Source: Parashewanella spongiae | GTDB taxonomy: Bacteria; Pseudomonadota; Gammaproteobacteria; Enterobacterales; Shewanellaceae | DNA: 64,000 nucleotides | Assembly (NCBI RefSeq): GCF_004358345.1 | Contig: NZ_CP037952.1 | Span: 1,488,001 to 1,552,000, forward strand | Direction of reading: 5' to 3' | In this document: positions 18,138 to 28,073 of the stretch, in pieces | Position numbering within the stretch: the stretch's first letter is position 1 | Layout: the number at the start of each line of letters is the position of its first letter | Program-made: the position numbers and the translations under genes | Notes under the pieces: generated by a model | What the model was told of the DNA's origin: nothing | Databases searched by the model: none | What the model saw: only the letters and a program-made list of their open reading frames with translations

Positions 18138-18222
18138 TCATACCAGCAAAGGCTGATATCCAGTGACTTTTATAGAAAAGCTTAAAGGCACTAGACTCCA
18201 GCCTGCGCTGGAGTGACGAGGA
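18138..18222. repeat. REP-like inverted repeat
   Basis: GTCATACCAGCAAAGGCTG and CCAGCCTGCGCTGGAGTGAC are imperfect inverse copies around a short loop. They resemble the widely dispersed GTCATTCCAGC-type palindromes of proteobacteria. It lies just after intron copy A. Confidence 0.55.
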
Positions 18223-18282
18223 TTCATCGGTACACTTTCTTCCGCAGCGTCCCTAACGCCTCACCCTACTCGATGTGCTCAA

Positions 18283-18471
18283 GTGATTAATAACAATGCT
18301 GCAAATGTTATTCAGTTGCAAAGTTTGGTTGTGATTGATGCAGGAAAAGAGAATAACATTGTAATGCAGCGAAGTATTATTGGTCAATTAACTGCCTTGA
18401 GGCAACTTTCATCGGTAGAAGGAATAGATGGAAAGCTGTTGGAACTTAATTTACAGTATTTTTCACTGTAA
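18283..18471 (+). CDS. Short hypothetical protein or gene remnant
   Basis: A GTG-started frame of 62 aa containing NNNAANVIQLQSLVVIDAGK. There is no signal peptide, motif or clear ribosome site. The frame is open for several codons upstream, so it may be the 3' end of a gene whose front was lost when repeats and the intron arrived. The rest of the 18111-18558 gap holds only the REP-like hairpin. Confidence 0.3.
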   Translation: MINNNAANVIQLQSLVVIDAGKENNIVMQRSIIGQLTALRQLSSVEGIDGKLLELNLQYFSL

Positions 18472-18558
18472 TCATTTTCAATTTATAGAGATGAAGCAAT
18501 CATACTCACCTTACATTTCATGTTAAAATCTTCCTAATTGCTCTCAAAACACATTCAG

Positions 18559-19689
18559 ATGAAAATATTAGCCGATGAAAACATGCCATATGCCGAAGAC
18601 TTGTTTAGAGAATTCGGCGAAGTTGAGTTAGTTGATGGCCGCTCTATCACAGCGTCACAAACTGCAGATGCAGATATCTTATTGGTAAGATCTGTGACCA
18701 AAGTTAATCAACAATTATTAGCCAATAGCAACAAGCTAAAGTTTGTAGGCACTGCGACGATTGGAACCGATCATGTGGATATTGATTATCTCTTATCAAA
18801 AAATATCGCCTTTTCGAGTGCGCCAGGCTGTAATGCGATAGCCGTTGGTGAGTTCGCGTTTATTGCAATGTTAGAATTGGCCAAGCGGTTTTCTTCTCCA
18901 TTAAAAGAGAAAACGGTAGGCATTGTGGGTGCGGGTAATACAGGGGCCGCCGTTGCTCGTTGCTTAACGGCTTATGGGGTTAAAGTTTTGTTGTGTGATC
19001 CGATAAAAGAAGCAGAAGGGGACTCTCGAAGTTTTTGCAGTCTGGATGACATACTAGCAAGGTGTGATGTGATCAGTTTACACGTGCCATTAACTCAAAA
19101 TGGTGAGTTTAAAACTTGCTACTTATTTGATGAACTACGTTTAAATGCATTGAAAAAAAATGCTTGGCTATTAAATTGTTGTCGTGGAGAAGTTATCGAT
19201 AACAATGCCTTGATAAAAGTTAAACAGACACGTCCTGATTTAAAATTGGTATTAGATGTATGGGAAGGCGAGCCATTTCCAATGTCAGAGCTTATCCCAT
19301 TAGCTGAACTCGCCACGCCTCATATTGCAGGTTATAGCATGGAAGGCAAGGCTAGAGGTACCCTCATGCTATATCAAAAAGTGTGCGAGCTACTTAATAG
19401 ACCATCGAGCAAGTCAATAACTTCATTATTACCAGAGTTTATGGTTTCAAATTTAACCGTTAATACATCAATTTCTGAAAGTGAATTATTACGCATAATT
19501 AGGCTGGTATATGATGTTCGAGATGATGATCAAAAGTTTCGCTCAATAGATTTTGTTAATGGTGGTTTTGATCAAATGAGAAAAAGTCATCGACATCGTC
19601 GAGAATTCAGTGCACTCATAATTGAAAGTTGTATACAATCTAATGTAAGTTGGATTAATGAATTAGGTTTTACAGGAGCAAAAGGTTAG
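18559..19689 (+). CDS. pdxB: Erythronate-4-phosphate dehydrogenase PdxB
   Basis: NAD-dependent D-2-hydroxyacid dehydrogenase of pyridoxal-phosphate synthesis, oxidising 4-phosphoerythronate. 376 aa from [16 protein letters not shown], the family start; the frame opens 7 codons earlier. Features are the NAD-binding [13 protein letters not shown], the catalytic Arg in NCCRGEVID, Glu in VLDVWEGEP and His in TPHIAGYS, and a C-terminal PdxB dimerisation domain. It ends 2 nt before asd. The pdxB-asd-fimV order is the Shewanella arrangement as I recall it. Confidence 0.93.
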   Translation: MKILADENMPYAEDLFREFGEVELVDGRSITASQTADADILLVRSVTKVNQQLLANSNKLKFVGTATIGTDHVDIDYLLSKNIAFSSAPGCNAIAVGEFAFIAMLELAKRFSSPLKEKTVGIVGAGNTGAAVARCLTAYGVKVLLCDPIKEAEGDSRSFCSLDDILARCDVISLHVPLTQNGEFKTCYLFDELRLNALKKNAWLLNCCRGEVIDNNALIKVKQTRPDLKLVLDVWEGEPFPMSELIPLAELATPHIAGYSMEGKARGTLMLYQKVCELLNRPSSKSITSLLPEFMVSNLTVNTSISESELLRIIRLVYDVRDDDQKFRSIDFVNGGFDQMRKSHRHRREFSALIIESCIQSNVSWINELGFTGAKG

Positions 19690-19691
19690 CT

Positions 19692-20708
19692 ATGTCACAA
19701 CAATATAACGTTGTCGTACTTGGTGCGTCGGGGAATGTGGGTCAAACAATCATAGAAATTCTTGAAGAAAGAGAATTTCCAGTCGCAAATTTATACCCAC
19801 TAGCTAGCCATAAAAGTGCCGGTGAAACATTAGAGTTTAATAATGACACTGTAACGATCATAGATGTTGAAACGTTTGATTGGTCTCAAGCTCAAATTGC
19901 GTTCTTTTCAGCTGGTGGAGACATTTCAGCAAAGTGGGCACCTATTGCCGCTGAAGCAGGGTGTGTTGTTATCGATAATACTTCACATTTTCGCTACGAC
20001 ATAGATGTGCCATTAGTCATTCCAGAGGTTAATCCAGAAGCCATCGCTGATTTCCGTAATCGTAATATTATTGCCAATCCAAATTGTTCAACAATTCAAA
20101 TGTTGGTTGCGTTAAAACCAATTTATGATGCTTTTGGGATTGATCGTATAAATGTGGCTACTTACCAATCCGTATCAGGATCAGGAAAAAAAGCGATAGA
20201 AGAGCTCGCGCAACAATGTGCGAAACTCTTGCAAGGACTTCCGTCTGAGTCTGAAGTCTACTCAAAGCAAATTGCGTTTAATGTGCTTCCTCATATCGAC
20301 GTATTTACAGAAAATGGCTTTACTAAAGAAGAAATGAAAATGGTGTGGGAAACTCAAAAAATATTGGGTGACACTAGTGTTACGGTAAATCCAACGGCTG
20401 TTCGTGTGCCTGTTTTTCACGGACATTCGGAAGCTATTCATCTAGAGACTCGTCAACCGGTTGAACCTGAAGATATTAAAGCCGTCTTGCATAATGCAGA
20501 GGGAATTGAACTTTTTGACAATGACGAAGATTACCCTACAGCAGTCACTGATGCAGCAGGAACGGATCCTGTTTACGTTGGGCGTATTCGTAATGATTTA
20601 TCTCACCCTAACGGCATTAATATGTGGGTAGTGTCAGATAATATTCGCAAAGGCGCAGCCTTAAACAGTATTCAAATTGCTGAAATACTTATCAGAGATT
20701 ATTATTAG
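19692..20708 (+). CDS. asd: Aspartate-semialdehyde dehydrogenase
   Basis: Reduces aspartyl phosphate to aspartate semialdehyde with NADPH, the branch point to lysine/diaminopimelate, threonine and methionine. 338 aa. It has an N-terminal VLGASGNVGQTI nucleotide-binding loop and the catalytic cysteine in NPNCSTIQM. A catalytic His probably sits in VPVFHGHSEA. The intact Cys argues against the inactive Usg paralogue. Probably cotranscribed with pdxB. Confidence 0.93.
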   Translation: MSQQYNVVVLGASGNVGQTIIEILEEREFPVANLYPLASHKSAGETLEFNNDTVTIIDVETFDWSQAQIAFFSAGGDISAKWAPIAAEAGCVVIDNTSHFRYDIDVPLVIPEVNPEAIADFRNRNIIANPNCSTIQMLVALKPIYDAFGIDRINVATYQSVSGSGKKAIEELAQQCAKLLQGLPSESEVYSKQIAFNVLPHIDVFTENGFTKEEMKMVWETQKILGDTSVTVNPTAVRVPVFHGHSEAIHLETRQPVEPEDIKAVLHNAEGIELFDNDEDYPTAVTDAAGTDPVYVGRIRNDLSHPNGINMWVVSDNIRKGAALNSIQIAEILIRDYY

Positions 20709-20747
20709 TTTACAATTTACGCTCTATTGCAAATATATATGCGATAT

Positions 20748-20777
20748 AAAGCTTGTCATTGGACAGGCTTTTTTTTG
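20748..20777 (+). terminator. Terminator after asd
   Basis: AAAGCTTGTC and GACAGGCTTT form a stem with a 4-nt loop, followed by a run of T. It separates pdxB-asd from fimV. Confidence 0.8.
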
Positions 20778-20927
20778 AGCCGAAAATAACAGTTTTTTAC
20801 ACTTGAATAAGTTTTGCTATATATAGCAGCATTATGCTTTCTAGTTTATAGTAAACTAAACAAATACAAACGCCTAGTAGAGTCAGCTTGCATTTATTGT
20901 GATGCAGCGCTAGAAAGGGAATGGTTA

Positions 20928-23543
20928 ATGAATTTTCGCACGTCAAATATTATTGGTACTTTAGTTCTAGCATTTATAGCTTCCTTCGGTGGTTTTCAGT
21001 CTTTTCCAGTTAATTCTGAGACGTTAAAAATCACAGGCCCTGAGGGAGAAACGCATTCAGCTAATCGTCAATATGGTCCAACAACAAAGTCGGATACATT
21101 TTGGGGTATTGCACAGCGAGTTCGTCCAGAGAGAAGAGTCAGCGTTTACCAAGTTATGGCAGCGATATACGATGCTAACCCTCACGCATTTACGACCCCA
21201 AATTACAATAGCCTCGAAGTTGGAATGATTCTCCTCATTCCTCCTACAGACTCTATGTTGGCAATACCTAAAGACCTTGCAAAATATCGTGCGCAAAATA
21301 ATGATCGCAACTGGCAAAAACGCAGTGTGAAAAACGAACTAGTACGCAAAGAAAGCAAGCAACAGGAACAAATAAATACTGAAATAAAAAAAGTTGAGCA
21401 AGAACCTAATAATCAGAAAAAAATTGATGAATTATTAGGCCTGTTGGAATTAGAAAAAAGTCAAACGATGACATTAACCGATGATCTTGGGCGTACTCAA
21501 GATGAATTAAGAACGGCTCAAGATGATTTGTTAACACTAAAAGCAAAGTTGAACGAATTGAATGATCGTATCGCCGCTTTGGATGATTCATTACTCGAAA
21601 CACGCCAACAAAATGCCGCTTTAAAAGCAGAAAATAAAGCATTAGAAGATGCCGCAACGTTAAAGCAAATAGAAAAGCCAACAAATATATGGCGCTCGTT
21701 ACTTGATAATCCGTTACTTCTTGTCTCTGCTGCGGTATTACCAGCTTTACTTCTGATTGGTTTGATTGTCTTATTCATCCGCCGTAGACAGAGTAACTCC
21801 CAAGAAAGTGCGTTGACAACAGAGTCAAAAGACACAGCTTCCGCTGATAATGATATTTTGCCACAAGATGTCGATCTAGAAGCTGAAACTGAATTAGAAG
21901 CTGTTGAAGATAACTTAGAAGAACTCGCCGTTTATTTGGATGAAGAATCTGAAAACTCGGAACCCGTAGTTGAATTAGACGATAGCATTGTTGAAGAAGT
22001 CGCTGAGAAGCATGATTCAGATGCGAATCTAGATGACCTGTGGTCAGAAGCGCTGGATGAACAAATTGAAGGTAAAGAAATTAGTTCAGATGTTGAAGAG
22101 TTGCTTAATAAACTTGATGACATGGGAGAAGACGTTGAACCCAATGAGTCTCAAGTAGAAAAAGAGTTAAGTGATTCAGAAAATATCGATGCAATGCCTG
22201 AAAATCAAGATATTGATGATGTTGCAGAAGAGACTGAACCTGTAAATGATACAAGCTCAACAGACGACATAGATCTTGAAACAATGTTGGATGATGCAGA
22301 GAGTGAAGGTGCAGCAGCTCCCGAAAAAGAAGAATTAGAAAATTTAGATGATGATGAATTATTGAAATCATTTTCGATAGACACACTTGATAATGACGAT
22401 AGCGACGTCGTTAATACAGACAATAACATTGATATAGACTTGAACGATTCTATTGATTTTGATATTGAGCCAGAAGTCGATGAAAGCACAACTGAAGTAA
22501 CAGAAACAGAAGTTGAAGCTTCATTAGAAAATGTGGATAACAGTATCGAATTTGATTTGCCCGTTGAAAATAACGAAGAAATGATGGAAGAAGTGAGTAA
22601 TGCTGCTTCTGAACCTGTTACAGCCAATCTAAATAGTGATCTTTTGGAAGAAGAATCTTCATCAGATGATTTGGACGTCATGCTTGATCCCATTGAGCCA
22701 GATGAATCAAAAGAAGAAGTAGAGCAACAAGGACAAATAGCTCAGGCCGCAGCCAAAGAGCTAACAAACGAATTTGGTGAAGAACTTGATGAGCTAGATG
22801 CGCTAATGGCTGAATTTGGCGTTTCTCCAGAGGCTGAAGAACAAACTGAAAACCAAACCGAGGCAGCTACTGTTTCAGCTGAAAAAGAACCTGAAATTGC
22901 AGCGGAGACTATTTCTAAAAATAAAGTTGAACCAGATATTATAGAAGCAGAGCCTTTTAGTTCAGAAGATGAAACGAGCTTAGAAGATAATGTAGATGAT
23001 TTAAGTGAATTTGAGTCAACTATCCAAGATCCGATTACTGATGATGAATTACTGGCTTCTTTTGCAAAGATTGATAGTGAGATAGAAGAAACAGAAACCA
23101 TGCTTGAAAATGACTTTTCATTTGAAGGTGATAATATGACTGTTAATGAAGCATTAGCGGTTTTAGAGGATGAAACACCTGAAAAAGAGGAATCGTCTTC
23201 AGTAACTGACAGTGACCTTAGTCAATTTCAAAAAGAGAATGGTTTTATCGATATTGATAAATTGTTAAATGAAGCGACCGAATCTTCCGATGAGATTGAT
23301 CAATATAAAGAGATTAATGTTGATTTAGGTGTTGGTGACGAAAATGAAAACCTACTCGAAAATGCCTCAATGATTGATGTTGACGACGCAGAGAACACGG
23401 TAAATGCAAAGCTTGATTTAGCTCGCGCTTATATCGAAATTGACGATAATTCCAGTGCAAAAGCCTTACTTGGAGAAATACAAATAGAAGGTAATGAAAG
23501 ACAAAAAAAAGAAGCGATGAATTTATTGGATAGCATCGAATAA
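20928..23543 (+). CDS. fimV: FimV-like pilus assembly / polar hub protein
   Basis: 871 aa from MNFRTSNIIGTLVL; the frame also opens at 20814, but GAAAGGGA lies before 20928 and the signal-like N-terminus begins there. Order: signal/anchor, periplasmic LysM-like domain with DTFWGIAQRVRP and YDANPHAF, a coiled coil around residues 140-235, a membrane helix (LLLVSAAVLPALLLIGLIVL), a very acidic low-complexity cytoplasmic region of about 500 residues, and a C-terminal FimV/TPR motif (KLDLARAYIEIDDNSSAKAL). Related proteins organise polar machinery and type IV pili. Confidence 0.9.
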   Translation: MNFRTSNIIGTLVLAFIASFGGFQSFPVNSETLKITGPEGETHSANRQYGPTTKSDTFWGIAQRVRPERRVSVYQVMAAIYDANPHAFTTPNYNSLEVGMILLIPPTDSMLAIPKDLAKYRAQNNDRNWQKRSVKNELVRKESKQQEQINTEIKKVEQEPNNQKKIDELLGLLELEKSQTMTLTDDLGRTQDELRTAQDDLLTLKAKLNELNDRIAALDDSLLETRQQNAALKAENKALEDAATLKQIEKPTNIWRSLLDNPLLLVSAAVLPALLLIGLIVLFIRRRQSNSQESALTTESKDTASADNDILPQDVDLEAETELEAVEDNLEELAVYLDEESENSEPVVELDDSIVEEVAEKHDSDANLDDLWSEALDEQIEGKEISSDVEELLNKLDDMGEDVEPNESQVEKELSDSENIDAMPENQDIDDVAEETEPVNDTSSTDDIDLETMLDDAESEGAAAPEKEELENLDDDELLKSFSIDTLDNDDSDVVNTDNNIDIDLNDSIDFDIEPEVDESTTEVTETEVEASLENVDNSIEFDLPVENNEEMMEEVSNAASEPVTANLNSDLLEEESSSDDLDVMLDPIEPDESKEEVEQQGQIAQAAAKELTNEFGEELDELDALMAEFGVSPEAEEQTENQTEAATVSAEKEPEIAAETISKNKVEPDIIEAEPFSSEDETSLEDNVDDLSEFESTIQDPITDDELLASFAKIDSEIEETETMLENDFSFEGDNMTVNEALAVLEDETPEKEESSSVTDSDLSQFQKENGFIDIDKLLNEATESSDEIDQYKEINVDLGVGDENENLLENASMIDVDDAENTVNAKLDLARAYIEIDDNSSAKALLGEIQIEGNERQKKEAMNLLDSIE

Positions 23544-23889
23544 ATCATAACTGTTAAAAGCTTTAATGAGTTGAACGGTGACACAATTGAGTGCTGCCGT
23601 TTTTGTTGATAAATTGAACCGTTACTTAACAAGTGAACGTTAGATCTGACAAGAGCAAATAATTAGGATAAAACGTTAAGAACTTCGAATTTCGGTCGTT
23701 TAAGTTAGAAATCTTTCGGAGTAAGTAGAAAGCGCAAATTAAATTGTTCGAGAAGCAGATAGTTAGTAACCCTGACTTGTTCTTGAGCTTGATTAAACCT
23801 ATAGGATTTAAGGGTAATAAACTGGTATTTGAAGAATTGTTAATATCAAGATATTATTCGAGCAATCTATCAACAAAAGAGCCTTTAGA
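23544..23889. other. Gene-free gap between fimV and the bactofilin gene
   Basis: 346 nt with no frame, hairpin or repeat that I can support. As I recall, truA follows fimV in many relatives; here it does not, so this gap may mark a rearrangement point. Confidence 0.4.
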
Positions 23890-24297
23890 ATGTTTGGAAA
23901 AAAACACACATCTGCTGAGTTAACATATATAGCCCCAGGCACAAAAGTGACTGGAGAAACTGTTTTTGCTGGTGATGCGTTGATAGGTGGTCGTTTAATC
24001 GGAACCATTACTTCAAAATGCAAAATCATCATAGAAGAAGATGGGCGAGTTGACGGTGAAGTTGATTGTGTTGAAGTTTTTATCTCTGGCCATTTCAATG
24101 GCAAATTACATTGTGACAAGCTGACCATAACCAATTCAGGTATTTTTGAAGGCGAAGTTAGCAGTGCAAGTATCGAAATATCAGAAGGTGGTCAATTCAT
24201 AGGTACTCGATTAACCGCTAAAACGGTCGAAAAAAAGAAAGCAAAATTTGTTGTTGAGCCTGACACAAAAGCAGCACCTATCGAAGCAGCTCAATAA
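23890..24297 (+). CDS. Bactofilin family cytoskeletal protein
   Basis: 135 aa polymer-forming protein (DUF583). The core is a repetitive beta-helix: IAPGTKVTGETVFAGDALIG, then GRVDGEVDCVEVFISGHFNG and GIFEGEVSSASIEISEGG. Flanks are short and polar. Bactofilins assemble filaments without nucleotide and often tie cell-wall enzymes or polar structures to a site. There is no M23 peptidase next door, so no partner is indicated. The 3' end overlaps the convergent DUF2982 gene by 7 nt. Confidence 0.88.
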   Translation: MFGKKHTSAELTYIAPGTKVTGETVFAGDALIGGRLIGTITSKCKIIIEEDGRVDGEVDCVEVFISGHFNGKLHCDKLTITNSGIFEGEVSSASIEISEGGQFIGTRLTAKTVEKKKAKFVVEPDTKAAPIEAAQ

Positions 24298-24968
24298 GTT
24301 ACATTACCTTTATCATGATTTTCTTTAGTTTCCCGTAGTAGCTTGAGAAAATCATTGATGTCTCTATCAAAGCTATCTGCAGGAATGTATAAATGATAGC
24401 CAAGAAACCGCTCTAACATTAAGCTCCGACGACCAAACATCGCAAGAACCCCTCTGTATCGTTCATCATTTACCGTTAAAGGCAGAAATTCATGGTTTAA
24501 ATATGCTTCAAGAGCATGCTCATCTTCTGTTTGCGCACTCGCTGTTATCATTAACGATCTCTGCTCAGTCAATAGTCCGGTAGCCAGTCTTGGTGAGATA
24601 GAATCTAAAATTGGATTGATGCGTTTTAATTTTACCCCAATATATGGCAGCTCAATCATTTCTAAACCATTGGCTACTCTGAGTACATCAATACGTTGAA
24701 TATTTTTCCAATCAATGTCTACCAGACCTCGACGATGAAAGTAAGTGAAACCATTAGTTGAAAGCGTAAAGCTAATTGAAGGCTCAAGGAGTTGCGCTGC
24801 ACCTAAGATTAATGAAACAGCTCCTAGGGTGAAAAAAACAAGGCCTGGTGCAAAATAACTACTGGAGATAAACAGAGTAAAACTGATTATTAGTCCGAGA
24901 AAACCGCAAAACGTAAACGTTGAGCCGTCATATTTCTTTCTTGGACAAATGTGAAATTCTTTAATCAC
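24291..24968 (-). CDS. DUF2982 membrane protein
   Basis: 225 aa with two adjacent N-terminal membrane helices (FCGFLGLIISFTLFISSSYF and GLVFFTLGAVSLILGAAQLL) and a cytoplasmic domain with ISFTLSTNGFTYFHRRG, a pattern I associate with DUF2982 of Shewanella and Vibrio. Function is unknown. It overlaps the YdcF-like gene by 8 nt and is probably translated with it. Confidence 0.75.
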   Translation of the reverse strand: MIKEFHICPRKKYDGSTFTFCGFLGLIISFTLFISSSYFAPGLVFFTLGAVSLILGAAQLLEPSISFTLSTNGFTYFHRRGLVDIDWKNIQRIDVLRVANGLEMIELPYIGVKLKRINPILDSISPRLATGLLTEQRSLMITASAQTEDEHALEAYLNHEFLPLTVNDERYRGVLAMFGRRSLMLERFLGYHLYIPADSFDRDINDFLKLLRETKENHDKGNVTY

Positions 24969-25716
24969 TGGAAGCCTTTAAGACTGATTTTATGTGAAAC
25001 CAAGCCAACCCCAAGTATTCGTGGATAGCCCGTTGTGATGCATTAAGTTGTTTAGCCTCTAAACGCCACCACTTACTGGGTGAATTGATAAAGTCTGTAG
25101 GGGCCGGCTCTGGAACCAAACCACGTTGCTTGAAAATCGCGATGGCTCTGGGCATGTGAGTTGCAGAGGTTACTAATCTAAATGGTGCACCTCCCTGCAA
25201 CTGTTTTAGATATACAGCTTCTTCATCGGTATCTTTTGCGAGAGGCATTTTATCTATTCTGTCTGATGGTATGCCTAGCTCTACGGCGGCTTCTGCCATT
25301 ACTTCAGCATGACTTCGTAGGTGTGAACCATCATTCCAGCCAGACACAACGAAGCGGCAGTTTTGGCTCAATTTAAATTGCCTGACACCTTCGACTAGTC
25401 GAGCTAAAGCAGTACTTGATAATTGCTGAGTTGCGGATAAATCGGTCATATCATTATGACCGGAACCCAAAATTAAAACTGTGCACTTCGATTTCATTGG
25501 AGCATTGTTCGCCGAGTATTGAGACTCTAGTGGGTTAACGAATAACCAGTTGGAAATGGGAGAAGCCAGTATCATAATCATTAATATTGTAGTCGCAATA
25601 CTGGCACGAGCAAAACGGCGATGGCGTATCCATAGCCAAGTGGAAAGCAATATTAGTACGACCAAAGGTAATGGCATAAAAAACTGAGATATTATTTTTT
25701 TTAGCCAGAACATCAT
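24961..25716 (-). CDS. YdcF/ElyC-type DUF218 membrane protein
   Basis: 251 aa with two N-terminal hydrophobic helices (FFMPLPLVVLILLSTWLWI and SIATTILMIMILASPISNW) and a periplasmic DUF218 domain: CTVLILGSGHNDM, FVVSGWNDGS, VTSATHMPRAI. ElyC in E. coli affects envelope integrity and the lipid carrier of wall precursors. The paralogue (ElyC, SanA or YdcF) cannot be fixed here. It touches the ROK kinase start at 25716, so the two are likely coupled. Confidence 0.8.
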   Translation of the reverse strand: MMFWLKKIISQFFMPLPLVVLILLSTWLWIRHRRFARASIATTILMIMILASPISNWLFVNPLESQYSANNAPMKSKCTVLILGSGHNDMTDLSATQQLSSTALARLVEGVRQFKLSQNCRFVVSGWNDGSHLRSHAEVMAEAAVELGIPSDRIDKMPLAKDTDEEAVYLKQLQGGAPFRLVTSATHMPRAIAIFKQRGLVPEPAPTDFINSPSKWWRLEAKQLNASQRAIHEYLGLAWFHIKSVLKASSD

Positions 25717-26618
25717 TAATCTTTAGCCCATAACCAGGCTGCACCACGAACACCTGAAGAGCAGCCAAATTGGTTTTTCAAAAATTTCGTTTTACACTCA
25801 CCGCCTAACACATATTTATTAAGCAACTGTTGAACTTGAGGATAAATTTCATCAATATTTGACATTCCACCACCTAATACAATGGCTTCGGGATCAAGAA
25901 TATTAATGAGATGCGCTAATGATCTGGCAAGCCTATCACAATATCTTTCTAAAGCTTGTTTCGCAGGCTCAGCACCTTGACGGAATAAGTCCATGATTTC
26001 TACACCAGAAGTTAACTCTAGGCCTGTTGACTGATTAAAATCACGCACAAAACCTGTGCCGGAGACGTAAGTTTCGATGCAATCATGACTGCCACAAAAG
26101 CACTGTGTTGATTGAAATTCACTTTTATTCATCCAAGGTAATGGATTATGTCCCCATTCGCCACCTATTCCATTGCCGCCACCATGAACCTTGCCATTAT
26201 TAGCAATACCACCGCCACAACCAGTACCAATAATCACACCAAATACAAGTCCCATACCAGCGGCCGCACCATCGGTTGCTTCTGAAACTGCAAAACAGTT
26301 AGCGTCGTTGGCAACTCGCACTTCACGCTCGAGCAAACGGCTTAAATCTTTGTCTAAAGGCTGACCGTTGATCCAAGTTGAGTTGGCATTTTTAACTAAT
26401 CCAGTAAAAGGGGAAATAACGCCAGGGATACCGACTCCGACACTACCAATAACATTTAAATGAGATTCGGCTTCTTGAACCAGATTAACAATCGTAGTCA
26501 AAGTAGCTTGGTATACTTTTGGTGTTGGCACCCGCTTCCTAAAGACTTCTTTTCCGTTGTGGTCTAGAGCCACTAATTCAATTTTTGTACCACCTAAATC
26601 AACACCAAAACGTACCAT
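25716..26618 (-). CDS. ROK family sugar kinase (fructokinase Mak / NagK-like)
   Basis: 300 aa. ATP-binding GVDLGGTKIELVA opens the protein. GVIIGTGCGGGI and GEWGHNPLPW carry the substrate site, and CFCGSHDCIETYVSG holds the zinc-binding cysteines of ROK kinases. It phosphorylates a hexose in the cytoplasm. Sequence features do not separate fructokinase (Mak) from N-acetylglucosamine kinase; I lean to Mak. It precedes the YdcF-like gene with a shared base. Confidence 0.85.
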   Translation of the reverse strand: MVRFGVDLGGTKIELVALDHNGKEVFRKRVPTPKVYQATLTTIVNLVQEAESHLNVIGSVGVGIPGVISPFTGLVKNANSTWINGQPLDKDLSRLLEREVRVANDANCFAVSEATDGAAAGMGLVFGVIIGTGCGGGIANNGKVHGGGNGIGGEWGHNPLPWMNKSEFQSTQCFCGSHDCIETYVSGTGFVRDFNQSTGLELTSGVEIMDLFRQGAEPAKQALERYCDRLARSLAHLINILDPEAIVLGGGMSNIDEIYPQVQQLLNKYVLGGECKTKFLKNQFGCSSGVRGAAWLWAKD

Positions 26619-26640
26619 TGATTGTTACTCCATTATTATT

Positions 26641-27438
26641 TTATTTTTGCACTGTATTTTTTGCGAGAGCCAAAAAGTGTGGGTTTAATGTACTTTTTTT
26701 CTGGTTATACCGTAACGGTGTGGTTGAATTTAATTCAGTGACTTTGCCGCCAGCCGCTTCGAGCACAGCTTGTCCTGCGGCAGTATCCCATTCATGAGTA
26801 GGCCCTAAGCGTGGATATAAATCTGCACTTCCTTCAGCCAGTAAGCAAAACTTTAAAGAGCTGCCAACGCTTGTTAACCGATATTCATCAAATCGAGTTA
26901 AATATTCTTGAGTCTGAGGGCTAGGGTGAGAGCGGCTTCCAACAATAGTGAGTGGATGATTAGCATGTATCTTAATTGGAAGAGGCTGAACGCCATCTTG
27001 AGACTCTACCCATGCGCCGACTTTCAGTGCGCCATAAAAATTCTTTTTTAGTGCAGGAGCATATACTACACCAGCAATAGGTTGACCTTTGTGCACTAAG
27101 GCAATGTTGACAGTAAATTCGCCATTTTTAGCTATGAATTCTTTTGTGCCATCAAGCGGATCAATTAACCAATAAGTTTGCCAAAGTTGGCGTTGTTTCC
27201 AATCGGCAACGCTCGCTTCTTCAGACATGATTGGAAATTGGGGGAAAGCAGACGTAAGTCCCTTTATAATTTCATTGTGGCTAGCAATATCCGCATTTGT
27301 TACTGGCGTATCATTAGACTTTACGCTGATATTTACATCGTCATTATTGTAAATGCGTAAAATTTCCTCACCAGCATTTTTAGCAATACTGCACAGTTGT
27401 AAAAGCTCTGATTTTGATATCAACGGGTGATTATGCAC
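26641..27438 (-). CDS. cysQ: 3'(2'),5'-bisphosphate nucleotidase CysQ
   Basis: Hydrolyses 3'-phosphoadenosine 5'-phosphate, the by-product of sulfate assimilation. 265 aa of the inositol-monophosphatase superfamily. Metal ligands are visible in MSEEAS and in WLIDPLDGTKEFI; the C-terminal motif is HEWDTAAGQAVLEAAGGKV. Lies 22 nt upstream of the ROK kinase in the same direction. The sulfate genes themselves are not in the window. Confidence 0.92.
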   Translation of the reverse strand: MHNHPLISKSELLQLCSIAKNAGEEILRIYNNDDVNISVKSNDTPVTNADIASHNEIIKGLTSAFPQFPIMSEEASVADWKQRQLWQTYWLIDPLDGTKEFIAKNGEFTVNIALVHKGQPIAGVVYAPALKKNFYGALKVGAWVESQDGVQPLPIKIHANHPLTIVGSRSHPSPQTQEYLTRFDEYRLTSVGSSLKFCLLAEGSADLYPRLGPTHEWDTAAGQAVLEAAGGKVTELNSTTPLRYNQKKSTLNPHFLALAKNTVQK

Positions 27439-27575
27439 TGTTACAAGCCTAAAGTTATTGAGTCCGCTGATTATGCCACTATTTGTTTTATCAATAAAAT
27501 TAACTCGAGCTTCGACTTTAATTTACATACGTATTCAAAGAGAAGTCAGGAGCATTTTGAACGAATTTTAGTTAG

Positions 27576-28061
27576 TTACTCAGGTTTGAAAATGCGAATT
27601 GAATTACTTGGACAAGGCTCAACGCAAGCACCGCAACCTGTACATGAGTCAGTGTCAATGGTTGGTATTGGTGCTTGTTTCAACAATAAAGCAAAGCTTA
27701 TCGCTTCTGCTTCGCAAGCGTCCTTACAGCTTTGACAAAAAATACCATGATACGCTAAGCATGAATTTTGAATGTCAGCGATAAGTGACCATGGTGAAGA
27801 TTGCTGTTTATCGAAAATAGCTTCGGGGCATGCATCAGCACATTTTTCACAAAAGGTGCATTCAGCGTGACTAAAATTAAGCTCAGGAAAGCCACCATCA
27901 CCTCGAGTAATAACCTTGGTTTCGCAGGTATCGATACAGGCATTACAGCGGGTACATGTATCAATGAAATTTATTTCAAGACTTGTCCACGGTGGACGAA
28001 GTGCATTATCTTTTTTCCGTCTAAAAAAGTTTCTTCGACTTGAGTCAAAATGGCCTGCCAT
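27576..28061 (-). CDS. napF: NapF-like ferredoxin-type protein
   Basis: 161 aa with several 4Fe-4S motifs: CTRCNACIDTC, CTFCEKCADACPE and CTGCGACVEPCPS. A further Cys group is CQSCKDACE. The N-terminus SSRRNFFRRK is the Arg-rich start of NapF-type cytoplasmic proteins that assist periplasmic nitrate reductase maturation. No nap gene lies nearby, so a role in nitrate respiration is inferred from the family alone. It starts 12 nt after the galE stop, so it probably shares a transcript with galE. Confidence 0.8.
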   Translation of the reverse strand: MAGHFDSSRRNFFRRKKDNALRPPWTSLEINFIDTCTRCNACIDTCETKVITRGDGGFPELNFSHAECTFCEKCADACPEAIFDKQQSSPWSLIADIQNSCLAYHGIFCQSCKDACEAEAISFALLLKQAPIPTIDTDSCTGCGACVEPCPSNSIRIFKPE

Positions 28062-28073
28062 AAACGTTAAACC

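Noticed and set aside
19692-20708. Usg, the inactive Asd paralogue
   Set aside because: The catalytic cysteine in NPNCSTIQM is present, so this is the active enzyme.
21057-23101. Several long minus-strand frames opposite fimV
   Set aside because: They are Ser-rich shadows of the acidic Asp/Glu codons of FimV with no starts or families of their own.
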